Source of the DNA: Sulfitobacter sp. F26169L
GTDB lineage: Bacteria; Pseudomonadota; Alphaproteobacteria; Rhodobacterales; Rhodobacteraceae
Assembly: GCF_026410285.1 (NCBI RefSeq)
Contig: NZ_JAPMLP010000003.1
Location: forward strand, 434,001-498,000
Length of the DNA: 64,000 nt
Direction: 5' to 3'
Part shown: one piece after another, positions 17,235 to 25,534 of the stretch
Position numbering within the stretch: the stretch's first letter is position 1
How the letters are laid out: each line of letters starts with the position of its first letter
Translations under genes and position numbers: made by a program
Notes under the pieces: generated by a model
What the model was told of the DNA's origin: nothing
Databases searched by the model: none
Seen by the model: only the letters and a program-made list of their open reading frames with translations

Positions 17235-18905
17235 ATGGAAATCGTACTTTTGATTCTGGCCGCTGTGTCTTTTGCGGCTTTTTCTTCTGACTCGGGTGAT
17301 CCGGTCGAAAAAGAAGTCGTCGACCCCGATGAAGGCGAGCTTCCGCCCGAGCCGGAAACTCCGGTAGCGCCCAATCCCCCTACTGTGGTCGAGCCGCCTT
17401 TCGTTCCGGATGGGATTGTGGCCACTGATGGTGACGACAGCCTCACCGGCACAGAAAACGCCGATTTGATCGAAGCCATGGACGGCAACGACACTGTCAG
17501 CGGTATGGGCGGTGATGATACCATTCTTGGCCAAAACGGCGATGACATCCTGAATGGCGGCGCCGACAATGACTTCATCGATGGTGGTCTGGGCGATGAT
17601 ACACTTCTAGGCAGTGATATTGTCCCCGCAGATGAAATCAGCGAAAGCGATTCCGACACAATAATTGGCGGAGGCGGCAATGACTATTTGCGCGGCTACA
17701 ATGGCAACGACAGCCTGCGCGGGGGCAGCGGCAGCGACACAATTTGGTCGGATACCGGTGATGACACCCTGAACGGCGGTTCCGGGAACGACGAACTGCG
17801 CGCGATGGAAGGTGACGATCTGCTGGTTGGCGGCGACGGAAACGACGATCTGGCTGGTGGCAGAGGATCTGACACGATCTTTGGCGGAGCCGGTAACGAT
17901 GTTCTTGTTTCCCGCGGTATTGCCGGTGCCAATCCGGGCCCGAACAATGATTTCCTGGACGGCGGTGAAGGTGACGACATCCTGCGCGGCGACCGCGGCA
18001 GCACTCTTACAGGTGGTCTGGGTGCAGATACCATGACGCTGGAGGAAAGCATATCCGACACGCTTGTCCCTCAAATTATCGACTACGATCCGACAGTGGA
18101 CAGCCTGCACATCGATATCATAGCGGGTGATGGCGACGGCGGCGCATTCACCTTGCAACCGCGCAGCGATGGCGACGGCAGCAATTTGTACCTTGGTGAT
18201 GATTTGGTCGCTGAATTTTTGGGCACCAGCCCCCTCACACTGACGGATATCACTCTTGTGGTGAGGCTAGAGTCTTCTGATGGTTCAACGACCGAATACA
18301 CATTGGGCGAAAGCGTTGACGGCAGCTATGTCATTGGCAGCTATGGGGATGATGATATTTCCGCCAGCAACAGCGGCGATGTCATTTCGGGTGTCAACGG
18401 TAGTGACGTGCTGAATGGCGGCGCGGGCAACGACACGATCTTTGCTGATGGTGGATCGGTGTTCACCTATGACCATGAAACCGAAACCAACACTCTCCTC
18501 GAAACAGACACAGTCTCAGGTGGCGGTGGTGATGATGTAATCTTCTCTGTGAACGGCAACATGATCACAGGCGGCGAAGGCGACGATCTGTTCGTCATCC
18601 AGCATGATCTGGATACACTTAGGGCCGACGAGCCGCTTCCTCCGACGATAATTACCGATTTCATAGCAGGCGAGGATACGATTCTCGTCAGAACAATTCC
18701 CGGATCCCGCCTTGATCCATTAATTTTATCATTGACCCCGCTGGAAGACGACACCGGCGCAGAGCTGCGTCAAGAAGGAGAAGTCATCGCTGTGATCATC
18801 GGCGGACAGGACCTGACCCTTGCGGATATCAACGTCGGAGAAATGTCCAACGGTGAATACGTCCCTTATGCACCCTACAACCTGATCCCCCGCTACCTTT
18901 CCTGA
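17235..18905 (+). CDS. RTX-type calcium-binding repeat protein
   Basis: The protein has 556 residues, very acidic. The N-terminus is a short hydrophobic stretch (MEIVLLILAAVSFAAFSS) followed by an acidic, Pro-rich linker (to about residue 60). Then come hemolysin-type nonapeptide repeats of the GGxGxDxxx type: GMGGDDTIL, GGADNDFIDGG, GGGGNDYLRG, GGSGNDELRA, GGDGNDDLAG, GGAGNDVLVS, and a second block near 400-450 (GGAGNDTIFA, GGGGDDVIFS, GGEGDDLFV). These form calcium-bound parallel beta-rolls. Between and after are non-repeat domains ending in a DFIAGEDTI strand, as in the last domain of many RTX proteins. RTX proteins usually leave by a type I system, and the C-terminus here would hold the signal; no type I ABC/MFP genes are adjacent. 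The first helix may instead anchor it. Function is unknown. Confidence 0.9.
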   Translation: MEIVLLILAAVSFAAFSSDSGDPVEKEVVDPDEGELPPEPETPVAPNPPTVVEPPFVPDGIVATDGDDSLTGTENADLIEAMDGNDTVSGMGGDDTILGQNGDDILNGGADNDFIDGGLGDDTLLGSDIVPADEISESDSDTIIGGGGNDYLRGYNGNDSLRGGSGSDTIWSDTGDDTLNGGSGNDELRAMEGDDLLVGGDGNDDLAGGRGSDTIFGGAGNDVLVSRGIAGANPGPNNDFLDGGEGDDILRGDRGSTLTGGLGADTMTLEESISDTLVPQIIDYDPTVDSLHIDIIAGDGDGGAFTLQPRSDGDGSNLYLGDDLVAEFLGTSPLTLTDITLVVRLESSDGSTTEYTLGESVDGSYVIGSYGDDDISASNSGDVISGVNGSDVLNGGAGNDTIFADGGSVFTYDHETETNTLLETDTVSGGGGDDVIFSVNGNMITGGEGDDLFVIQHDLDTLRADEPLPPTIITDFIAGEDTILVRTIPGSRLDPLILSLTPLEDDTGAELRQEGEVIAVIIGGQDLTLADINVGEMSNGEYVPYAPYNLIPRYLS

Positions 18906-18947
18906 GCGTGAAGGGTGGTGCGGTCGGAGCGCATTGAAATCATGTTT

Positions 18948-18982
18948 ATGGTGTTTCGCGGTCCGCCGGCGCGAAACACCAT
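18948..18982 (+). terminator. Hairpin after the RTX gene
   Basis: A perfect 13-base inverted repeat (arms 18948-18960 and 18970-18982, ATGGTGTTTCGCG and its complement) with a 9-base loop lies 42 bases after the RTX stop. It is followed by an AT-rich GATTTATTG but no real T run. A terminator for the RTX gene is the simplest reading; the AT-rich flanks can pair further. Confidence 0.6.
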
Positions 18983-19279
18983 GATTTATTGAACCGTTCT
19001 GCAGTTCAACGATCAAAAACGCCCGTTAGCATAATCTGATTTGGGGGTGGACGGTGGGACAGTGGCTTTGACCAGTTGTCTGCACAGTGCGTAAAGTCTT
19101 TGGAGTTTGGCAGGCACTTGGCCGGCGGCAGATTGTGAATGTTCAGGAACAGTGATGGCGGCGGCAAGTAGATGTTACGCGTCCACGTTCATGGTGGGCT
19201 GGGCGAAATTCGCTGACCTGCCCCCCCGCCATTCTCACGCATGTAGACATGCGTTGCGGCGCAACAGAACAAGCCTCAG

Positions 19280-19564
19280 CAGAATGATTTTGTCAAAACC
19301 TTCAACGGCAGCCTGCGCGACAAGGAAATTTTCGACACATTAAATGATGCTCGCCGCAAGCTGGCCCTCTGGCGGTATGATTACAACAACGCCAGACCGC
19401 ACGCATCACCCGGAAACCAAACACCCGCTGAAGCGCGCCGTACGATGCAGAAATCTGAGGGCTCCGCACACGATGCGCTTGCCCAACCAGACGGCGAAGA
19501 CTATAAACTCCAAACCCGCGAACTCTCCTTACGAATAAGGAAGCCTTGGGGGCGCAGGTCTTAG
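19280..19564 (+). mobile_element. IS3-family transposase remnant (C-terminal end)
   Basis: The frame 19280-19564 reads as the end of an IS3-type integrase-fold transposase: NDFVKTFNGSLRDKEIF, then ALWRYDYNNARPHASPG and NQTPAEARR, i.e. the conserved Glu-helix neighbourhood (here D replaces the expected E in N-D-F) and the YNxxRPH motif. There is no start codon and the upstream part of the gene is missing: 18983-19279 shows no transposase and only contains a small palindrome (ACGCATG-TAGA-CATGCGT near 19238). After the stop, 19565-19762 is AT-richer and holds no gene. The insertion is dead. No terminal repeats could be found, so its original borders are unknown. Confidence 0.8.
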
Positions 19565-19762
19565 ATGTCAGCACTATCGCGAATTTTCTCTGATCAATTC
19601 GAAACAGGTGCGATAAAACCACATTATTGAGAGTTTAAGAAGATAACCCATCTCGCAGATGCATTTGGCGCTTAAAACAACTAAAAGTAGAACGAAAGCG
19701 TGTCAAAAGGATCTGCTTAGAAAGTTTTTCCAAGCAGGAACAAGCTATTGTGAGGTGCCGGT

Positions 19763-22700
19763 TTGTTTTCTCGATTAGACGTCTTTCTGGTATCTGGGCT
19801 TTTGGCCCTCACTGGCATGCTTTTTACAATGGATCTCAATCATCACACCCGTAAAGGTGCGCAGGAATTTGAGGCTATCACGAAAGAAAGTTTTGATGTC
19901 CTAGATGCTCGCTTGCGTACTTATCTGCTGAGCATCAAGGGCACAGCTGCGTTTGTAGCAGCATCACGTGAAGTCACGAAAAGTGATTTTCGAGTTTACG
20001 TTGACGGTCTGAACATCCCAGAGCAGTTGCCGAGCATCACGGGCATCGGTTTGATTGAAGAAGTCCCTGAAGCCGATATTAATGAATTTCTGCGGCGGAT
20101 GCGCTTAGAGGTTGATCCTGACTTTAGCATACGGCGCCGCTCTGCGGAAAATGTTCACCATGTCATTAAGTATATGGAGCCAGAAGATAATAACGCAGAA
20201 GCGATAGGGTTGGATGTAACCTTTGCCGCCAACCGCGCTGCTGTAATGCGAGAGGCAAAAGCTACCGGAGAACCGCGTCTTACGCCGCCGATTTATCTGG
20301 TGCAGTCGGATGCATCGCGCGCAGGATATGTTCTGTTCATGCCGATTTATAGAACGACGTTAGAATCCGAAAAACGTGGCCCTTTTCTCGGATGGATTAA
20401 TGCAGCTTTTGTTGCGCAGGATATGTTCTCGAACCTGACCTCAACCCATGGGCAAAGTTATGGTTTTAGAGCATTCGACGGCAAACCCGCAGAGGGCAGC
20501 GCACCCTTGTACGAAGAAGTGGGAGCCACCGTTTCGCAAGCAAAATTCACTGAAGTCTATCAAATCGAGCGATTTGGCCGAAATTGGACTCTTGAGTTTT
20601 ACAGCACACCGAAGTTTGAAGCAGCGTTGCGAACATATCAACCACTGAGCATTTTGATCGCCGGGCTGACACTGACTGCAATGCTTATTTCGATATTGCG
20701 AAATACCCGGCAGCGCACACAAAACCTCAAAAAAGTTTCCGAACTGAAATCCCGCCAAATAATAGCGCAAGAACAGGAAACCCGGTCCATCGTTGAAAAC
20801 GATGTCACGTCCGTTTTCTTACTGGATGCCTCCGATCGGATCCTTTTTGCCAATCAAGCGGCACAGAATTGCTTTGGTCGAAGTGCCGAGGAGCTTTACA
20901 TGGCCCCGCTCTCGTCCATTGCAACACCAGCACGACCCTCGGATGGTTCCTTTAATGCAAAAGGCATAACCCGCTCGGGAAGTCAGCTTGAGCTGGACCT
21001 CCACCGGAACGAGTGGACAAGCAGTGAAGGCGATAAACGGAGTACGGTCATTCTGCGCGATCTTACCAGCCAAAATGCTGATCGCCGTTCGCTCAACCAA
21101 AGCAAGGCCCTTTTCGATATGGCGCTTCAAGGATCCGAAATCGGCGTGTTCGATATCGATCTCACGACAGGTAAATCCGAGGTGTCAGATACATGGTGCA
21201 GGATTATGGGCTACGATCAGAGGTGCAACGGGCTCGATACTCAGAGAAGCTTTATCGAGCGCATTCATCCGGATGACATTGGCATTCTGGAGCAGGCAGA
21301 TGCTGATTGCATAGCGGGGAAAACTGTTCGTTCGACAACCGAATACCGCCTGAGGACAAAGGATGGCAGCTGGTGCTGGATGCGGTCCGACGCTGTTGTT
21401 GCCGAACGGGACGAGCAAGGCAAAGCGCTTAGGCTAATCGGAACGCAGATCGATATCACGGAACTTCGTCACGATCGCAACGCGCTCGAAAATAGCGAAA
21501 AGCTATTTCGGCAAATAATTCAACACGCTCCAATTGGCATGGCTTTGATGGATGATGGCGGCAACTTCATCAACGTCAACTCGGCGTTTTCCGACCTTGC
21601 AGGTAGAAGCGAGGCGGATCTCATGAGCAGTGCGCGTCTTTCGGATATGATCCCCAATACAGAACGCAAATCAATTTACTCTGCGATATCGACAATGATG
21701 TCAAATAACGATCAGTCGGTCTATTCTGCTGAACATCAGATCATCATGCCGAGTGGAGAAAAGCGGTGGGGTCTCCTTAGTATCTCATGGTCATTCGATA
21801 AAAACCAGAACCGCTATTTTTTCATAGGTCAGATTATCGACATCACAGATCAAAAGAAAATTGATCTTATGAAAGATGAATTCGTTTCTACAGTGAGCCA
21901 CGAATTACGCACACCGCTGACATCTATAAAAGGTGCGCTTGGGCTGCTGTTGGCTGGGAAGACGGCCGCACTAACACCGGCGCAGTCGCGCCTGATAGAT
22001 ATTGCGAAATCCAATGCTGACCGGTTGACCGACATCGTGAACGATATTCTCGACCTCGAAAAGATATCCGCAGGGGAGGTGACGTTTAATACGACCGAGC
22101 TCGACCTCGCAGAGATTATTGAGGTCAGCGTACAGCAAATGTCTCCATTCGCAACCACGCACAACAGTACCATCCGGGTTGACATACCCGAAGCGCGCTT
22201 GCCGGTATGTGCAGATTACGGTCGCACCCAACAGGTTCTTGCCAACCTTATCTCCAACGCCTGCAAATATTCCGATGCCGATAGCGAAGTTGTCGTCAAA
22301 GCAGAACAGATCGACGACGAAATAATCGTTTATGTCCAAAATAGCGGCCCTGGTGTGCCGGACAGCTTTCGGTCCAAAATTTTTAAGCCCTTTTCACAGG
22401 CTGACGGATCTGACACCCGTACAACCGGCGGTACAGGGCTGGGCCTGAATATATCAAAACAGATCGTGCAGCGTCAGGGAGGAAAGATTGGATTTGAGAG
22501 TATTGCGGATGTCGTAACGATATTCTGGTTCACAATCCCTGTCTCGGACTATGCGACAGTGGTCGCACACAAAGAGGCATCCAAGCCGAGATCGATAGAG
22601 CGCGAAAATCTGAAGATTTTACATGTTGAAGATGATCATGATTTTGCAGAAATCCTCGCAGCCTCACTTGAGGACTTCGCCGATTTACGGCACGCAAGCT

Positions 22701-22957
22701 CACTCGCGACTGCGCAGAAATTCATTACCGGTGAGCCGCTGGATATTGTCATCCTAGATTGGACCCTTCCGGATGGCGATGCTAGAAGCCTTATTGCGCA
22801 GATTGCTCAATTGCAGCCGAAGGCAAAGATCATCGGGCTTTCGGCCAATGGCAACCGATCAAATGATCCGCGGCTATTTGCAGATATTGTGAAGAGCCGA
22901 GCCGAGATGGCCACTGTCGTTGCATCGATTAACAAGTGCAGACAGCTTGCTTCTTGA
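19763..22957 (+). CDS. Hybrid histidine kinase: CHASE, three PAS, kinase and receiver
   Basis: The protein has 1064 residues. A first membrane helix (about 5-22) and a second (about 294-314) enclose a CHASE-type periplasmic sensor domain (RTYLLSIKGTAAFVA, LPSITGIGLIEEV, GYVLFMPIYR). Three PAS domains follow (about 345-430, 450-570 and 575-690), then HisKA with the phospho-His at H713 in STVSHELRTPLTS, an HATPase with N box NLISNACKYS and TGGTGLGLNISKQIV, and a receiver (about 950-1064) with acceptor D999 in VILDWTLPDG. It should sense an outside signal and pass phosphate from H713 to D999 and onward to an Hpt protein. The start is a TTG at 19763 with GAGG upstream, needed for the first helix; no earlier ATG exists. 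Codon and base use is less GC-rich than in neighbouring housekeeping genes. Confidence 0.9.
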   Translation: MFSRLDVFLVSGLLALTGMLFTMDLNHHTRKGAQEFEAITKESFDVLDARLRTYLLSIKGTAAFVAASREVTKSDFRVYVDGLNIPEQLPSITGIGLIEEVPEADINEFLRRMRLEVDPDFSIRRRSAENVHHVIKYMEPEDNNAEAIGLDVTFAANRAAVMREAKATGEPRLTPPIYLVQSDASRAGYVLFMPIYRTTLESEKRGPFLGWINAAFVAQDMFSNLTSTHGQSYGFRAFDGKPAEGSAPLYEEVGATVSQAKFTEVYQIERFGRNWTLEFYSTPKFEAALRTYQPLSILIAGLTLTAMLISILRNTRQRTQNLKKVSELKSRQIIAQEQETRSIVENDVTSVFLLDASDRILFANQAAQNCFGRSAEELYMAPLSSIATPARPSDGSFNAKGITRSGSQLELDLHRNEWTSSEGDKRSTVILRDLTSQNADRRSLNQSKALFDMALQGSEIGVFDIDLTTGKSEVSDTWCRIMGYDQRCNGLDTQRSFIERIHPDDIGILEQADADCIAGKTVRSTTEYRLRTKDGSWCWMRSDAVVAERDEQGKALRLIGTQIDITELRHDRNALENSEKLFRQIIQHAPIGMALMDDGGNFINVNSAFSDLAGRSEADLMSSARLSDMIPNTERKSIYSAISTMMSNNDQSVYSAEHQIIMPSGEKRWGLLSISWSFDKNQNRYFFIGQIIDITDQKKIDLMKDEFVSTVSHELRTPLTSIKGALGLLLAGKTAALTPAQSRLIDIAKSNADRLTDIVNDILDLEKISAGEVTFNTTELDLAEIIEVSVQQMSPFATTHNSTIRVDIPEARLPVCADYGRTQQVLANLISNACKYSDADSEVVVKAEQIDDEIIVYVQNSGPGVPDSFRSKIFKPFSQADGSDTRTTGGTGLGLNISKQIVQRQGGKIGFESIADVVTIFWFTIPVSDYATVVAHKEASKPRSIERENLKILHVEDDHDFAEILAASLEDFADLRHASSLATAQKFITGEPLDIVILDWTLPDGDARSLIAQIAQLQPKAKIIGLSANGNRSNDPRLFADIVKSRAEMATVVASINKCRQLAS

Positions 22958-23085
22958 GCGGGTGCCGCAAGAAAAACGTTTAATGTCATATTCATGACGA
23001 ATTCTAATGGCATTCCTCAGACCAATAGTCAGAAGATGATCATAATCGTATGATCCTTTAACAATGCTTGTGGGGCCGAGGTCCG

Positions 23086-24738
23086 ATGAAAAAGTCGATA
23101 ACTATGATGTCCAGCACCGCACTCGCGATAACTTGCGGCTGCGGTGTTGCGACGGGGTGGTACTCCCTTACCCAGCTGGCCCTGTCGGGCGGGCCTGCAC
23201 AAGTGATCCCCATTTTCGGTGCAATCGTATTGGCTGGAACTGTTCCGACCGTCATCATAAAAAAGACTGTAGAGAGCCGGTTCCGGGATTTTCGGCATTC
23301 GATGTCGCAGCGGCTTGATGCGTTTGACAAACATGCCTGCATCAACATCGTGGATGAAACCGGAAACCTGACAGAAGTGAATGAAAAGCTGCTCGAGTTG
23401 ACGGGCTATGACCGTACCGATCTGATCGGGCAGCCTGTAACATTGCTCTACAATGATCTCGATAGTAAAATCGCTTTCGATATTCGGGAAAACCTTCACA
23501 GTGGCAAAAGCTGGAAAGGGGAAACGCCGCTTCGCCGTAAAGACGGCCGCGAGATTTTTACTGAATCAACAATAATGCCCCTGTTCGACCCTGCCGGAAA
23601 CTGGTCGGGATCAATTTCAGTCCGGACCGACATCAGCAGTACGAATGAACTCGTCGCCGAGCGTCATACCGCCCAAACTCTTTATGAGTTGCGCGATGAC
23701 ATCTGGATTATAGATTCCGGCATGGAAACAGTTAGCTACTTGAACCGCACCGCAGAGAACCGGTTTAACACTTGCCGAAAAGACTACCCAAAACGGAGTG
23801 TGAGCGATCTGGACCCGTCAGGCGATACCGCCGAAGTTTTGGCGTCGTGCCGCGCCCTTGTCGCTGATGGCAAGACCACCAGTCGCTTTGAAACAGTACT
23901 GATGGGCGCGCCTGTCGATGTAAGCATTAAATTCCTGACAGGTGCAGAAAACTCTGGCAGGTATCTCATTCTGATCTCCGACATATCGGAACGGGTCGAG
24001 CAAGAAAAACAGAAATCCGCGTTTATCTCGACCGTTAGCCACGAGCTGCGCTCTCCTTTGACGTCGATAAAGGGTGCGATGGGCTTGCTGTTATCAAACT
24101 CTGCGGGCGACCTTCCAGATAGGGCCATCTCCCTCCTGGAGATCGCCCACCGCAATGCCGACCGTTTGATCCTGATCATAAACGATATCCTCGACCTTGA
24201 TAAATTGGCAGATGGCGAGATGGATATCGAGATCAAGGAGGTCGATCTGTCGGAGCTGATTAGAGAAGCGGATCAAGCGAGTGCAGTGTTACAACAACGC
24301 TTTGGTGTCCAGATTGAGCTGACGGGAACCGAAAGTGCCTTTCCGTTTAATACCGACCCAAATAGATTTCTTCAGGTAATGACAAACCTACTGTCGAACG
24401 CCTACAAATTCTCAAAACCGGGCGGGACGATATTCGTTGACGTGAGGGACGAAGGCGAGCTTGTCCGAGTGTCTGTCACCGATGAAGGGCAAGGGATTCC
24501 TCTAGATGAACAGCACAAAATATTTAGCAGGTTTTCAGACATGACGAATTCGGATCGAGCTTTAAAAGGCGGAACGGGGCTTGGCCTCAATATCTGTAAG
24601 GCGATTGTTGAAAACATGGGCGGAACAATCGGTTTTGAGTCGGCTGAGGGAAAGGGCGCTAGGTTCTTTTTCTGTTTGCCAAAGGTGCAATCCGCGCCTT
24701 CCAGCATCAAAACACTCGACGTCAAACGTTGCGCTTGA
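23086..24738 (+). CDS. Membrane-bound PAS sensor histidine kinase
   Basis: The protein has 550 residues. Two hydrophobic helices occupy the first 55 residues (MMSSTALAITCGCGVATGWYS and PIFGAIVLAGTVPTVIIKK), without a periplasmic domain. A PAS domain follows (about 80-180; NIVDETGNLTEVNEKLLELTGYD), then a second, weaker PAS-like part (about 200-300), HisKA with H319 in STVSHELRSPLTSIKGAMG, and HATPase with TNLLSNAYKFS, DEGQGIP and GGTGLGLNICKAIV. No receiver is attached, so the partner is probably the CheY-like protein 17 bases downstream. I chose ATG 23086 because GAGG stands just upstream; a TTG at 23068 is possible. The kinase part resembles that of the upstream hybrid kinase (both SIKGA-G-LL), suggesting duplication. 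Confidence 0.9.
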   Translation: MKKSITMMSSTALAITCGCGVATGWYSLTQLALSGGPAQVIPIFGAIVLAGTVPTVIIKKTVESRFRDFRHSMSQRLDAFDKHACINIVDETGNLTEVNEKLLELTGYDRTDLIGQPVTLLYNDLDSKIAFDIRENLHSGKSWKGETPLRRKDGREIFTESTIMPLFDPAGNWSGSISVRTDISSTNELVAERHTAQTLYELRDDIWIIDSGMETVSYLNRTAENRFNTCRKDYPKRSVSDLDPSGDTAEVLASCRALVADGKTTSRFETVLMGAPVDVSIKFLTGAENSGRYLILISDISERVEQEKQKSAFISTVSHELRSPLTSIKGAMGLLLSNSAGDLPDRAISLLEIAHRNADRLILIINDILDLDKLADGEMDIEIKEVDLSELIREADQASAVLQQRFGVQIELTGTESAFPFNTDPNRFLQVMTNLLSNAYKFSKPGGTIFVDVRDEGELVRVSVTDEGQGIPLDEQHKIFSRFSDMTNSDRALKGGTGLGLNICKAIVENMGGTIGFESAEGKGARFFFCLPKVQSAPSSIKTLDVKRCA

Positions 24739-24755
24739 ACAAGGAGAAGCAACTG

Positions 24756-25130
24756 ATGATCAAGTTATTGCATGTAGAAGATGATGCGGACATTCGTGAA
24801 ATTGCGCTCATGGCTCTTGAGCTTTCAGGAGAATTTGACGTTCTTCAATGCGGATCAGGTCAGGAAGCGGTTGCCAAGGCTGCCGCATTTGCGCCGGATG
24901 TATTCTTGCTCGATATGATGATGCCCGGAATGACTGGCCGTGAAGCGTTGGACCATATGCGAAAGGACCCGCTATTGGAAAACGTTCCCGCAATTTTCAT
25001 GACCGCACGTGCCCAGCACTTTGAAATTGAGGAGCTGTTGAAGAACGGCGCTGTCGAAGTAATTGCCAAACCGTTTGATCCAATGGCATTGCCTGAGCAG
25101 ATAAAGCTGGCGATGAGTAAGTCGACTTAG
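24756..25130 (+). CDS. CheY-like single-domain response regulator
   Basis: The protein has 124 residues: one receiver domain and nothing else. Acidic pair HVEDDAD (residues 8-10), phospho-acceptor D53 in FLLDMMMPGMTG, Thr83 in FMTAR and Lys105 in VIAKPFDP are all present, so it should be phosphorylated normally. An AAGGAG site precedes the ATG at nine bases, which decides against the longer frame from 24729. It is translated from the same transcript as the upstream kinase (17-base gap) and likely relays phosphate from it to the Hpt protein or to another target. It has no output domain. Confidence 0.92.
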   Translation: MIKLLHVEDDADIREIALMALELSGEFDVLQCGSGQEAVAKAAAFAPDVFLLDMMMPGMTGREALDHMRKDPLLENVPAIFMTARAQHFEIEELLKNGAVEVIAKPFDPMALPEQIKLAMSKST

Positions 25131-25174
25131 CGAACTGCTTCACCCGAACACATGAACAGGTAAAGCCGCCAGAG

Positions 25175-25534
25175 TTAGCTGGAACGAGATATCAGATTTT
25201 GGCTTTCAGTCACGAAAGCGTCCAGATTCGTGAGGATTTCTTGCATCAAAACGGAATGTCTGGACGGTGCGCTCTCGAAAAATTTGATAATCAGTTCCTC
25301 ACATTTTCGCGCGGTCTGACCAAATTCCCTAAAGCCGAGCGATCCTGCGGTTCCGGCTATCTGGTGCAACGTGTTTTGTGCTGCCTGTAAATTGAGACGT
25401 TTCGTATCTGCATCGTCGCTTTCCCATGCCAACAATGCATACTGAGCGATATCCGCCTGACGTGCTGTTTGGAGATGTAGAAAACGCGCTCTTATACGGT
25501 CAAGTCCTGGTAGTTCTTGCGACATTGCGTTCAT
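25175..25534 (-). CDS. Hpt (histidine phosphotransfer) domain protein
   Basis: The protein has 119 residues, predicted all-helical. The motif NTLHQIAGTAGSLGF with H58 is the Hpt signature (HxxKGxxxxxG-like, here with A in place of K before G), and GQTARKCEELI is the following helix. It should carry phosphate between receivers of the neighbouring kinases and regulators. The ATG at 25534 overlaps the stop of the upstream regulator gene (ATGA), so the two are coupled. The gene faces the kinase/CheY-like operon and ends 44 bases from it, a convergent arrangement. Loss of the usual Lys is worth noting. Confidence 0.82.
   Translation of the reverse strand: MNAMSQELPGLDRIRARFLHLQTARQADIAQYALLAWESDDADTKRLNLQAAQNTLHQIAGTAGSLGFREFGQTARKCEELIIKFFESAPSRHSVLMQEILTNLDAFVTESQNLISRSS

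Noticed and set aside
17420-18600. Many short similar DNA units that could be taken for a tandem repeat or CRISPR-like array
   Set aside because: They encode the glycine/aspartate nonapeptides of the RTX protein; spacing is a codon multiple and units vary.
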